A stretch of 64,000 bases of DNA, taken from JBCBGF01 sp038526915. Lineage in GTDB: Bacteria > Pseudomonadota > Alphaproteobacteria > Rhodobacterales > Rhodobacteraceae. The notes below the pieces were generated by a model that saw nothing but the letters and a program-made list of their open reading frames with translations, was not told the origin of the DNA and made no database searches. The stretch covers positions 682,001 through 746,000 of the forward strand of contig JBCBGF010000001.1 in assembly GCA_038526915.1 (NCBI GenBank). Reading direction: 5' to 3'. Of this stretch, positions 35,895-43,405 are shown piece by piece; within the stretch, counting starts at the first letter, position 1, and every line of letters begins with the position of its first letter. Position numbers and translations under genes: made by a program.

Positions 35895-37159
35895 CCGACC
35901 AAATCCGTTCGATCGATGCCGATCTTCTATCAGACATCCGCGACCGTTTTGCCCATGTCGACACCTGCCCGTTTGAGGGCGAGCGGGTGTTTTTTGAGAA
36001 TGCGGGCGGTGCGCTGACGCTGAAGTCGGTGGTCCACACGTCAGCCAAGTTTGCTGCCATCCCTGACAATCAGGGCCGCGACAACCCAGCGGCGCATGCG
36101 CTGGTGGCGCTGATCGACAAGGCCAAGGCCGACATGGCGGTCTTCTTCAACGCGCCAGGTGGCCAGTTCTTTGTGGGTGAAAGCGGGACCGAGCTTTTGT
36201 TCCGTCTGATCCGAACCGCTTGCGTCGGAACCCCCGAGGGGCGCATCCTTGGCAGCACCTTGGAACACCCCGCGACCCGCAGCGCGGCGGCCCATTGGGC
36301 AGAGGTCATGGACAATCCCCACGTGCTAGTGGCCCATGACGATGCCACCGGATCGGTCGGGCCCGAACACTACCGCCCGCAGATCACGCCCGACACCCGC
36401 GTCGCTACGATCCTTCATACTTCGCCGGTAACGGGCATGGGCGTTGACGTCGCTGCGATCGCGGCTGAGATCCGCAAGGTCGCGCCGGACTGCATCATCA
36501 TCGTCGACGGCATCCAGCACGCCGCCCACGGTCGGCTGGATCTGGCGAGCTATGATGTCGATGGCTATGTCGTCTCGCCCTACAAGGTTTTCTCGCGCCA
36601 CGGCTATGGCGTGGCCTGGGTGTCGGATCGCCTCAATGCGCTCAAGCATGAGCATCTGATCAACGCCCCCGGTGAGCCTTGGGAGTTCGGGACGCGCGAC
36701 ACGGGCGCCTATGTGACCTTCTCGGATGTGGTCGACTATTTCGATTGGTTGGGCGGTGAGGTCTCTTCATCCACCGACCGGCGGCAGCGGATCGTCGCGG
36801 CGGGCGAGGCGATCCATGCCCATGAATTGGCGCTGACCGAGGCCATGATAAAGGGCACCGGCAATCAGAAGGGTCTGGCGGATATGCCCGAGGTGACGAT
36901 CATCGGCGGCGTGGATAACCCCAAGCGTGAAGGGCTGGTGTCGATCACCGTCGCGGGGAAAGACGCGCCCGATGTTGTGACTGCGCTCCGCGAACGCGGG
37001 ATCCGGACGCACACGCGGAAGGCCGATCACTACTCTGGCAACATCCTCGATCCGCTGGGGATGCCCGCGGCCGTGCGTGTCTCCATGTGCCACTACAACA
37101 GCGAAGCGGAAGTGGCAAAGTTCCTCCAGGCCATCCGTGAGATTGCCGAGGCGGCCTAG
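35891..37159 (+). CDS. Class V PLP-dependent enzyme (cysteine-desulfurase-like fold)
   Basis: 422 residues, fold type I. The PLP aspartate is D206 in VDGIQH and the Schiff-base lysine is K232 in SPYKVFSRHG. The phosphate-binding SGTELL lies at 98-103. The mobile-loop cysteine that defines SufS/IscS desulfurases is not present in the C-terminal region, so it is likely an aminotransferase, epimerase or beta-lyase instead. I start at ATG 35891, which overlaps the thioesterase stop, rather than six codons earlier. It converges on tctA with a 3-base gap. Confidence 0.85.
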   Translation: MTDQIRSIDADLLSDIRDRFAHVDTCPFEGERVFFENAGGALTLKSVVHTSAKFAAIPDNQGRDNPAAHALVALIDKAKADMAVFFNAPGGQFFVGESGTELLFRLIRTACVGTPEGRILGSTLEHPATRSAAAHWAEVMDNPHVLVAHDDATGSVGPEHYRPQITPDTRVATILHTSPVTGMGVDVAAIAAEIRKVAPDCIIIVDGIQHAAHGRLDLASYDVDGYVVSPYKVFSRHGYGVAWVSDRLNALKHEHLINAPGEPWEFGTRDTGAYVTFSDVVDYFDWLGGEVSSSTDRRQRIVAAGEAIHAHELALTEAMIKGTGNQKGLADMPEVTIIGGVDNPKREGLVSITVAGKDAPDVVTALRERGIRTHTRKADHYSGNILDPLGMPAAVRVSMCHYNSEAEVAKFLQAIREIAEAA

Positions 37160-37162
37160 CAC

Positions 37163-38689
37163 CTAACTCCCCGCCTTCTCGGCCTCGCCCGCATTCGTAT
37201 TCCCAAACCGGTTCAACAGCGGCAGCAGCACCAGCAAGGCCACCGTGACACAGATGATGGTCAGCGATGGCGTGCGTTCAATGAAGATCCCGAACGACCC
37301 GCGCGAGATCGTCATGGTCTGGCGCAGCGCCTCTTCCGCCAACGGGCCCAGCACGAGCGCCAGGACCAGCGCCGCCGGCGAAAACCCATAAAGGCGCATG
37401 AAGAAGCCCACGATGCCCGCTGCGAACATCAAATAGGTCTCCACAAAGCTCGCATGCACACTGAACGTGCCCAAGGCGCAGACCACCACCACGCTGGGGC
37501 CCAACACGCGGTACGGCACCTTGATCATCTGCACAAAGAGCGGGATCGCGAAGATCGAGATCACCAGAAGCACCATGTTGCCCAGGTACATCGATGCGAT
37601 GAGACCCCAGGCAAGCTCGGGGTTTTGCTCCATGAACAAGGGGCCGGGGCGTAGACCCCACAGAAGGAAGGCTGCCAGCAGAACCGCGGTGGAGGCCGAG
37701 CCGGGGATGCCCAGCGTTAAGAGCGGGATCATCGCGCCGGAGGAGGCGGCATTGTTGGCCGTCTCTGGCGCCACCAGCCCCGCCATCTCGCCCTTGCCGA
37801 AGTTTTCGGAGTTTTTCGAAACAGACCGTTCCGTCGAATAGGCCATCAGCGACGCTATGGTTGCCCCCGCGCCGGGGATCACCCCCACGACAAAGCCCAG
37901 GATCGAACAGCGCACCATGGTCATCCGGGTTGAGATCCAGTCCTGCGCGGTGGGCCAGAACCGTTCTTCCTTGTCGTATTGAACGATCCCACCAGTCCCG
38001 GTTTTGTGCAGGCCGTTGTAGAAGGCATAGAACAATTCGCCCAAGCCGAAGAGGCCGATGGCGATGGGGATGAAGTAGATGCCGCCGATCAGTTCTGCCG
38101 AGCCGAAGGTGTAGCGGCTTTGCCCCGTCTCGAGGTCAACGCCCACAGTGCCGAGCGCAAAGCCGATGAGGGCCGAGATCACGCCCAGCTTCCAGTTCGA
38201 GCCGATCATCACCAGCAGCGTCAGCATCCCCATCATGGCAAGGAGGAAGTATTCGGGCGGGCCAAAGCTGCGGCTGACCTGGGCAAAGAGGGGGGCTAGG
38301 ATCGTGATCAGGATCACGCCAACGGTGCCGCCCACGAACGACGCACCCGCCTGCATCACTAGCGCAGGCCCTGCGCGGCCGTTCTTGGCCAAGGGGAACC
38401 CATCGAAGGTCGAGGCGACCGTGGCACTCTCACCCGGCGTGTTCAGCAGGATCGAGGTGATCGTGCCGCCATACATCGCGCCATAATATATCGCCGCCAG
38501 CATCATGATCGCGCCGATCGGGTCCATCCCGAAGGTCACGGGCAACAGGATCGCCAGACCCGCCGAGGGGCCGAAGCCGGGGATGACGCCGACGATCATG
38601 CCGACAAACGCGCCGATCAGAAGATAAAGAAGGTTGATCGGGGAAATGGCGACCGAAAGCCCCATCATCAGATCGGCAAAGATGTCCAT
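37163..38689 (-). CDS. tctA: Tripartite tricarboxylate transporter, large membrane subunit TctA
   Basis: 508-residue integral membrane protein with about 11-12 hydrophobic segments, the usual size of TctA. Family motifs include PGFGPSAG near residue 39 and LNTPGESATVASTFDGFP near 80-98. The second repeat-like motif GVIPGAGATIASLMAYSTE lies near residue 265. It couples cation flux to uptake of the ligand caught by TctC. Gene order gntR-tctC-tctB-tctA on one strand suggests a single operon. Confidence 0.95.
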   Translation of the reverse strand: MDIFADLMMGLSVAISPINLLYLLIGAFVGMIVGVIPGFGPSAGLAILLPVTFGMDPIGAIMMLAAIYYGAMYGGTITSILLNTPGESATVASTFDGFPLAKNGRAGPALVMQAGASFVGGTVGVILITILAPLFAQVSRSFGPPEYFLLAMMGMLTLLVMIGSNWKLGVISALIGFALGTVGVDLETGQSRYTFGSAELIGGIYFIPIAIGLFGLGELFYAFYNGLHKTGTGGIVQYDKEERFWPTAQDWISTRMTMVRCSILGFVVGVIPGAGATIASLMAYSTERSVSKNSENFGKGEMAGLVAPETANNAASSGAMIPLLTLGIPGSASTAVLLAAFLLWGLRPGPLFMEQNPELAWGLIASMYLGNMVLLVISIFAIPLFVQMIKVPYRVLGPSVVVVCALGTFSVHASFVETYLMFAAGIVGFFMRLYGFSPAALVLALVLGPLAEEALRQTMTISRGSFGIFIERTPSLTIICVTVALLVLLPLLNRFGNTNAGEAEKAGS

Positions 38690-38704
38690 GGCGACGGCTC
38701 CGGT

Positions 38705-39157
38705 TTAGATGGGCAATTCGAACAGGGCGGGGGGCAGGTTGGCGTTCAGCACCCGGTCAAACAACAGGTACACACCGCCCGGGATCAGGATCGCCAGCGC
38801 GAGGTTTTTCATGGGCTGACTGCGGTTCAGGATCATTAGCGTTACGCCGAGGAAGATCACTGTGGCGATGAACCCGCCGAAAAGGCGCAGAAGAACCGCA
38901 TAGCTGACGGCCAGTGCCATCAGAACCACGACGTCTTTCCAGGCCTGTGGATTGGTGCGCTCACGTTGGTCTTCGCTCTTGCGAAGCTCTTCCACCAGCG
39001 TCCAAAGCGTGATCAGGATCGCCGACACACCAATCAGCCGCGGGAAGAACCCCGGGCCCGGCCGCCCCGTGCGCGTCAGAAAGTTCAGATCGTTGAACGC
39101 GACGTAGGTGTAGTAGATTGCCCCGGCAAGGAGCACGACAAGGAAGACGCGGCGCAT
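38705..39157 (-). CDS. tctB: Tripartite tricarboxylate transporter, small membrane subunit TctB
   Basis: 150-residue membrane protein with four predicted helices, the typical TctB layout, including the conserved FPRLIG segment near residue 40. It lies between tctC and tctA, 15 bases upstream of tctA. Confidence 0.88.
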   Translation of the reverse strand: MRRVFLVVLLAGAIYYTYVAFNDLNFLTRTGRPGPGFFPRLIGVSAILITLWTLVEELRKSEDQRERTNPQAWKDVVVLMALAVSYAVLLRLFGGFIATVIFLGVTLMILNRSQPMKNLALAILIPGGVYLLFDRVLNANLPPALFELPI

Positions 39158-39231
39158 CGAAGGGTGTCCTGTAGAGGTGACATCCGGCCGCGGAACGTCC
39201 CGCGACCGGATTAAAGCATAGGAGGCGGCGC

Positions 39232-40212
39232 TTATTCGATCGCGCCAACCTCGCGCAGAACCGTCTCAAAGCCGTTCTTGGTGTCGGCCAGGAAGGTGCG
39301 GAACTCATCACCGTAAAGCACCGTCGGCGTGAGCGTGTTGCCCGAGATGTATTCACCCCATTCCGGCGTCTCGACCACCTGCTGCATGGTCTCGATCCAG
39401 AACTGCTGCGCCTCTTCCGGGGCGTTCGGCGGCAGGATCAGGCCGCGCGGCATCGACACGCCGATGTCAAAGCCGATCTCACCCATGGTCGGCACGCCTT
39501 CCAGCGCAGCCGGCGTAGACTGGCCCGAGAACACGAGGGGGCGCAGATCGCCCGACTCAATCAGGCCCAGGATCTCGCCGGGGTTGCCGACCATGGCATC
39601 CAGCGCGTTCGACAACAGCGCCGTGGTCTGTTCCGACATCGAGTTGAAAGACACGTAGTCGAACTCAAACCCAGCCTTCTCTGCAAAAAGCGTGGGCACG
39701 ATGAAGTCGACATTGACCGAGCCTGTGCCGCCGATGGTGATCGGGTTGGCTTGTGCGTTGGCGATGAATTCATCGATGTTCTGAGTTTCGCTGTCGCCGT
39801 TAACCACTAGAACGAGGTCATCGGTGGCCAGCAGGGCGACGGGCGTGAAGTCTTCGGGCTGCCAAGGCGTGTCGGCCTGAAGCGGCGTGGTGACAAAGCT
39901 GCCCGACGTGGTCGAGATGCCATAGCCGTTGCCATCCTGCGCAAAGAGATAGCCCCAGCCGACGGCGCCTGAGCCACCTGCGCGGTTCTCTGCCGCGATT
40001 TCGCCGGGATAGAGATCGTATTTGTTCAGGATCTCGATGATGCTGCGGGCCATGATGTCATTGCCGCCGCCTGGGCCAAAGGCAATTGTCCAATCCAGCG
40101 TTTCATCCGCGGACGGGTATTCCTGCGCGATGGCGGGGCTTGCGACAGCAAGCGTTGCCGCGGCGATTGCGCCGAACAAGCTGCGCCCCAATGTGGTGGT
40201 CGTCTGTTCCAT
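39232..40212 (-). CDS. tctC: Tripartite tricarboxylate transporter, substrate-binding protein TctC (Bug family)
   Basis: Periplasmic receptor of 326 residues. The signal peptide spans about 1-29 and ends in AIAQ|EYP. Bug-family features include the GPGGGNDIMAR loop near residue 47, which contacts the ligand carboxylate, and the later NRAGGSGAVGWGYL segment. I start at the ATG preceded by GGGAGGA (40212); an extension to 40281 reaches into the GntR gene. Ligand unknown, but a di- or tricarboxylate-like acid fits the family and the CoA-transferase nearby. Confidence 0.93.
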   Translation of the reverse strand: MEQTTTTLGRSLFGAIAAATLAVASPAIAQEYPSADETLDWTIAFGPGGGNDIMARSIIEILNKYDLYPGEIAAENRAGGSGAVGWGYLFAQDGNGYGISTTSGSFVTTPLQADTPWQPEDFTPVALLATDDLVLVVNGDSETQNIDEFIANAQANPITIGGTGSVNVDFIVPTLFAEKAGFEFDYVSFNSMSEQTTALLSNALDAMVGNPGEILGLIESGDLRPLVFSGQSTPAALEGVPTMGEIGFDIGVSMPRGLILPPNAPEEAQQFWIETMQQVVETPEWGEYISGNTLTPTVLYGDEFRTFLADTKNGFETVLREVGAIE

Positions 40213-40277
40213 GAGTATCCTCCCTCGGTGTTGCATGGAGTTCTGGCATGCCGCGTGGTGTGGCCTGCCAAATCGGG

Positions 40278-40976
40278 TCATGTCTGGGTCGTGTCGGTCC
40301 TATCCAAAAGCTCCAGAAGCCGGGCCTTGCCGTTCAGGTGGTGCTGACTGCCTTCAAGGCGGGCAGTCTCAGCGTCACCGATCTCAATAGCCGCCACGAT
40401 GCGATCATGCTCGGCGTTGGATGCGCGCATCGCTGCAACGCCGTCGGGGCTGCGCAACCGTAGAAGGCGCACCTCTTTGCCTAGGGCGACATAAAGCTCG
40501 GTCGCTCGATGTGTACCGGCGGCTTGCGCGATCTGGTCATGAAAGGCGGTGTTCTGCGCGGCGTAGTCTTCTTGGTCCCCCGCCTCGATGGCATCGGCCA
40601 TCTGCGTCACCCTGGCCCGCAGCGTAGTGCGGGTCTCGTCATCGCTTGTCTGGGCGACGCGCCCGCACAGCAGGCCCGCGATCATTGCGCGAAGCTCGTA
40701 AAGCTCCAACGTCTGCTCAACCGATGGCTTTCGGACGAACACGCCTTGGTTTGTGACGGTGGTCACCAAACCATCACGCTCCAACGACCGCGCGGCCTCG
40801 CGCACGGGGGCGCGGCTTACGCCCATCTGAGCGGCGAGGCTGGGTTCGTTAAGACGCGCACCAGCCGGAACTTCGCCATCCAGGATCATCCGCTCAAGCT
40901 CGTCCCGCACCTCAAGCACCAGCGGACGCTGGCGCCTGAAGCCCGTGGCCTCACACATGTTCGCGGCGTTCAACAT
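40278..40976 (-). CDS. GntR-family regulator, FCD subfamily (second copy in the island)
   Basis: About 232 residues. The winged helix contains LAAQMGVSRAPVREAARSLERDGLV, and an FCD ligand domain occupies the C-terminal two-thirds. It starts at ATG 40976 (an ATG at 40958 is equally possible). It lies directly upstream of tctCBA on the same strand and is divergent from the SDR gene at 41105. The intergenic region has ATTGTCAACAAT, the same core as in front of the other GntR gene, so the two paralogues may share or cross-recognise operators. Confidence 0.88.
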   Translation of the reverse strand: MLNAANMCEATGFRRQRPLVLEVRDELERMILDGEVPAGARLNEPSLAAQMGVSRAPVREAARSLERDGLVTTVTNQGVFVRKPSVEQTLELYELRAMIAGLLCGRVAQTSDDETRTTLRARVTQMADAIEAGDQEDYAAQNTAFHDQIAQAAGTHRATELYVALGKEVRLLRLRSPDGVAAMRASNAEHDRIVAAIEIGDAETARLEGSQHHLNGKARLLELLDRTDTTQT

Positions 40977-41003
40977 TGGCGCAGTCAAATATACTGATTG
41001 TCG

Positions 41004-41015
41004 ATTGTCAACAAT
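41004..41015. promoter_or_regulatory. Putative GntR/FCD operator between gntR and the SDR gene
   Basis: ATTGTCAACAAT is a 5-bp-arm dyad (ATTGT-CA-ACAAT), sharing 11 contiguous bases with 33299-33309. Confidence 0.55.
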
Positions 41016-41104
41016 ATTCCGTTGATTGATGGCGAAATCGGAGATAGGCACATGTCGCGCTGCCGGGTCACTTCCGCGGCTACCGGGGAGGAGGACCCGC
41101 ACCA

Positions 41105-41842
41105 ATGGCAAAACCGCTGACAGGTAAAACCGCGTTCGTCTCTGGCTCTGGCAAAAACATCGGGCGCGGGATTGCCGTGCATCTAGCGGGCCTAGGCGCG
41201 AATGTTGTCGTCAATGGATCGCGGGACGAGGTGGCTTGTGCCGAGACCGCGAAGCTGGTGGCCGAAGCGGGCGGAAAAGCGCTGTTGGCCATGGGCGATA
41301 TGGGCCGCGCCGAAGATGTGGCCCGTGTTGCCGACGCGGCAACGGCGCGGTTTGGCACCGTGGACATTCTGGTCAACAACGCCGCGCGCAGGCCGCACAA
41401 GCCATTTCTGGACATGACGGATGACGATTGGAACGCGGTGGTCGACGTCGCGCTGACCGGCGCCTTTCGGACATCGCGGGCATTTTTGCCGGGCATGGTC
41501 AGCAAAGGGTGGGGCCGCATCATCAACTTTGCCGGGATGAAGGCCATTCGCGGCTATTACGAAGGGGCCCCGATATCGGCGGCGAAGCATGGCGTCTGGG
41601 GGCTGACCAAAGCATTGTCGACCGAGTTCGCGCCAAAGGGCATCACAGCCAATGTGATCTCCCCCGGCCAGATCCGAAAGGACGACCTGGACGCCGACGA
41701 TCCCGCACGTGTGGCCAGCATCCCCGCGGGCTTCATGGGCCAGTCTCGCGACATCGCCGCAGCTGTGGGGTATCTGGCCTCGCCCGAGGCGCGCTTTGTG
41801 ACCAGCCAAATGATTGCTGTGAACGGGGGAGAGGCGACCTAA
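41105..41842 (+). CDS. SDR-family protein with degenerate catalytic tetrad
   Basis: 245 residues with a Rossmann fold. The cofactor loop SGSGKNIGRG (13-22) and the NNAA motif (91-94) are preserved, as is the SDR C-terminus (VTSQMIAVNGG). Of the Asn-Ser-Tyr-Lys tetrad only Lys161 is clear. The tyrosine position is Ile157 (ISAAK), the serine region reads NFAGM (141-145), and the usual asparagine of the NLTGAF motif is Ala116. A dinucleotide may bind, but classical dehydrogenase chemistry is doubtful. GGAGGA precedes the ATG. Divergent from the tct GntR gene, so probably in the same regulon. Confidence 0.82.
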   Translation: MAKPLTGKTAFVSGSGKNIGRGIAVHLAGLGANVVVNGSRDEVACAETAKLVAEAGGKALLAMGDMGRAEDVARVADAATARFGTVDILVNNAARRPHKPFLDMTDDDWNAVVDVALTGAFRTSRAFLPGMVSKGWGRIINFAGMKAIRGYYEGAPISAAKHGVWGLTKALSTEFAPKGITANVISPGQIRKDDLDADDPARVASIPAGFMGQSRDIAAAVGYLASPEARFVTSQMIAVNGGEAT

Positions 41843-41997
41843 CCCCGCGCCTGTGTGGCTGCAGATAGTGCCGGGGGAGTGGTCCTGACCGTTGCCAAAC
41901 GGACTATTGCAGTCAAACCACGTCGATCCTTTGGCCTCAAAATCTCTGCGTTTGTGCAAAACCTTTGCCACATTTCACCGCAACATGCCGCGGCAGT

Positions 41998-42013
41998 AGG
42001 GAAACAATTCCCT
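41998..42013. promoter_or_regulatory. Short palindrome upstream of the histone-like gene
   Basis: AGGGAA-ACAA-TTCCCT is a 6-bp-arm dyad ending 34 bases before the ATG at 42048. It could be an operator or a leader hairpin. Confidence 0.3.
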
Positions 42014-42047
42014 GTTGATCGAGCAATTTGGACAAAGAGTACGCACA

Positions 42048-42533
42048 ATGGCTACGAAGACAAAAACGGCTACCAAGCCGAAGGCGCCTGCCAAGGCCAA
42101 GGCACCGACGAAATCCAAAGTGGCCGCTGCGCCAAAGGTGGCTGCCAAGGCGACCGCGACGGCAAAAGCCCCGGCCAAGTCGAAAGCGGCCCCCAAGGCA
42201 ACGGCCAAGCCGAAAACCACAGCGAAATCGACCGCCGCACCGAAAGCGGCGGCCAAGCCTAAGGCCGCGGCCAAGCCCAAGTCGGCGCCGAAGACTGCCG
42301 CCAAGACCACAGCAAAAGCAAAAGCAACGGCACCGGCGCGCAACGTTAAGAAATTCAACGCCCCCATGAGCCAGGATTTCACGATTTCCGACAATTCGGG
42401 CATCATTGGCCAGGTGCGGATCAAGCCCAACGCCGTGGCGTGGAAGCCCAAGCGTGCCCGCGCATTCCATCAGGTGTCGCTTGAGCAGCTGGCAGCATTT
42501 GCCGCCGAACACGGACGCGAAGTCCAGAACTGA
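42048..42533 (+). CDS. Histone H1-like Lys/Ala/Pro-rich protein with small C-terminal domain
   Basis: 161 residues. Residues 2-100 are low-complexity and strongly basic, with irregular AK, KPK and APAK units resembling eukaryotic histone H1 tails and bacterial Hc1/AlgP/HU-tail sequences. Residues 105-161 look like a compact domain with a predicted beta-hairpin (FTISD..GQVRIKPNAV) and an amphipathic C-terminal helix (SLEQLAAFAAEHG). A DNA- or nucleoid-binding role is inferred from charge only. I use ATG 42048; an in-frame TTG at 42015 adds 11 residues. It is monocistronic with a strong terminator. Confidence 0.8.
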   Translation: MATKTKTATKPKAPAKAKAPTKSKVAAAPKVAAKATATAKAPAKSKAAPKATAKPKTTAKSTAAPKAAAKPKAAAKPKSAPKTAAKTTAKAKATAPARNVKKFNAPMSQDFTISDNSGIIGQVRIKPNAVAWKPKRARAFHQVSLEQLAAFAAEHGREVQN

Positions 42534-42558
42534 CCCAACCGGGTTGGCTATATCAGTG

Positions 42559-42575
42559 GCGGCGTACCACGCCGC
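42559..42575. other. Perfect 7-bp hairpin
   Basis: GCGGCGT-ACC-ACGCCGC, 26 bases after the histone-like gene and 22 bases before the terminator stem. It has no T-run, so it may protect or process the 3' end. Confidence 0.55.
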
Positions 42576-42596
42576 GACCAAAGGCCTAGCGTTGAA

Positions 42597-42630
42597 ACGC
42601 CCGCCGATTGCGGCGGGCGTACTTTTTTTT
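42597..42630 (+). terminator. Strong rho-independent terminator of the histone-like gene
   Basis: A perfect 10-bp stem (ACGCCCGCCG at 42597-42606, CGGCGGGCGT at 42611-42620) with loop ATTG is followed by an eight-T run. Confidence 0.92.
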
Positions 42631-42861
42631 CAGCAAATGCGGGTGTTATAAGCCTCAGCCCCGGATAGGACGTAGTGCCGCTGGGGTAGAATGAGGCATT
42701 CGTATCTTCATACATAGGTTGTAACGTTCGCGGCGGCCTGCATTTCATGCCAACTTAAGCCAGTACCAGATAAGGTCCGCCCGCATGCGACGCCCGCACG
42801 AAAACATCTGCCCTCAGGGGCAAGACAGCCCACGGGTGGGGCACATTGCGGGAGGTCGGTC

Positions 42862-43377
42862 ATGACCTTTCGGATCTCGGAAAGGCAAGCCCACGACGTC
42901 GCGAACGACTTCTTGTTCGCGACGGGGCGTAGCCTGCTTGAGGGCAAGTATGATCAGTTCCGATCCTACTTCAGGCTGCCATTGTTTCTGGAAACGCAGA
43001 ACGGCCTGAGGATCGTCACAACCGAACACGCATTGCGCCAGACCTATGACGGTGTTCGCGACCATCACCGCGCTCAAGGTGTGACCGACCAGGTGCGGTC
43101 GCTTTTGTCGGTTCAGGTGCTCGGCCACAATTCGTTTTCATTCACCCATGTCACCGGATTGATCGGACCCAATGGGAAGGTCGTGCAACATCCCTTTCCG
43201 GCGCAGTCTGTGGTGACCCGCTCAAGCGGGGTCTGGGCCATTTCGGGTTGTTTCTATGCGATCCTGCGTGACCGAAAGCTCAGCGATGTTTTGGCGTCAG
43301 ACCTGCCGCCCGACGTACGCCAGGATCGAGACGGCGCCACGCCTGGCGGAACCCATCCGTCCACACCCCGCGGGTAG
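42862..43377 (+). CDS. Uncharacterised protein, NTF2/SnoaL-like fold suspected
   Basis: 171 residues, soluble, no signal peptide. The pattern of a helical N-terminus (residues 8-35), a YDQFRSYFRLPLFLET segment and alternating beta strands ending in an aromatic GVWAISGCFYAI strand resembles the NTF2-like superfamily, in which such proteins act as enzymes or ligand-binding scaffolds. No catalytic residue is identifiable. The last 25 residues are disordered. GGAGG lies six bases before the ATG, making the start firm. It is convergent with the sugar ABC ATPase gene and has no evident operon partner. Confidence 0.65.
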   Translation: MTFRISERQAHDVANDFLFATGRSLLEGKYDQFRSYFRLPLFLETQNGLRIVTTEHALRQTYDGVRDHHRAQGVTDQVRSLLSVQVLGHNSFSFTHVTGLIGPNGKVVQHPFPAQSVVTRSSGVWAISGCFYAILRDRKLSDVLASDLPPDVRQDRDGATPGGTHPSTPRG

Positions 43378-43405
43378 CCTACGGCATCTGCTGGCCTGGA
43401 AAGCT

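Larger units (their letters stand above)
42534..42861. other. 328-base intergenic region with hairpins and a terminator
   Basis: No coding frame is convincing here. From left to right it holds a short inverted repeat right after the histone-like gene (CCAACC/GGTTGG, 42535-42547), a 7-bp hairpin at 42559-42575, the terminator at 42597-42630, then about 220 bases with no recognised element before the GGAGG of the gene at 42862, which presumably has its promoter there. Confidence 0.7.

Noticed and set aside
42060..42350. Tandem DNA repeat in the Lys/Ala-rich coding region
   Set aside because: The repetition is at the protein composition level (AAG/GCC codons in irregular order); no fixed repeat unit could be defined.
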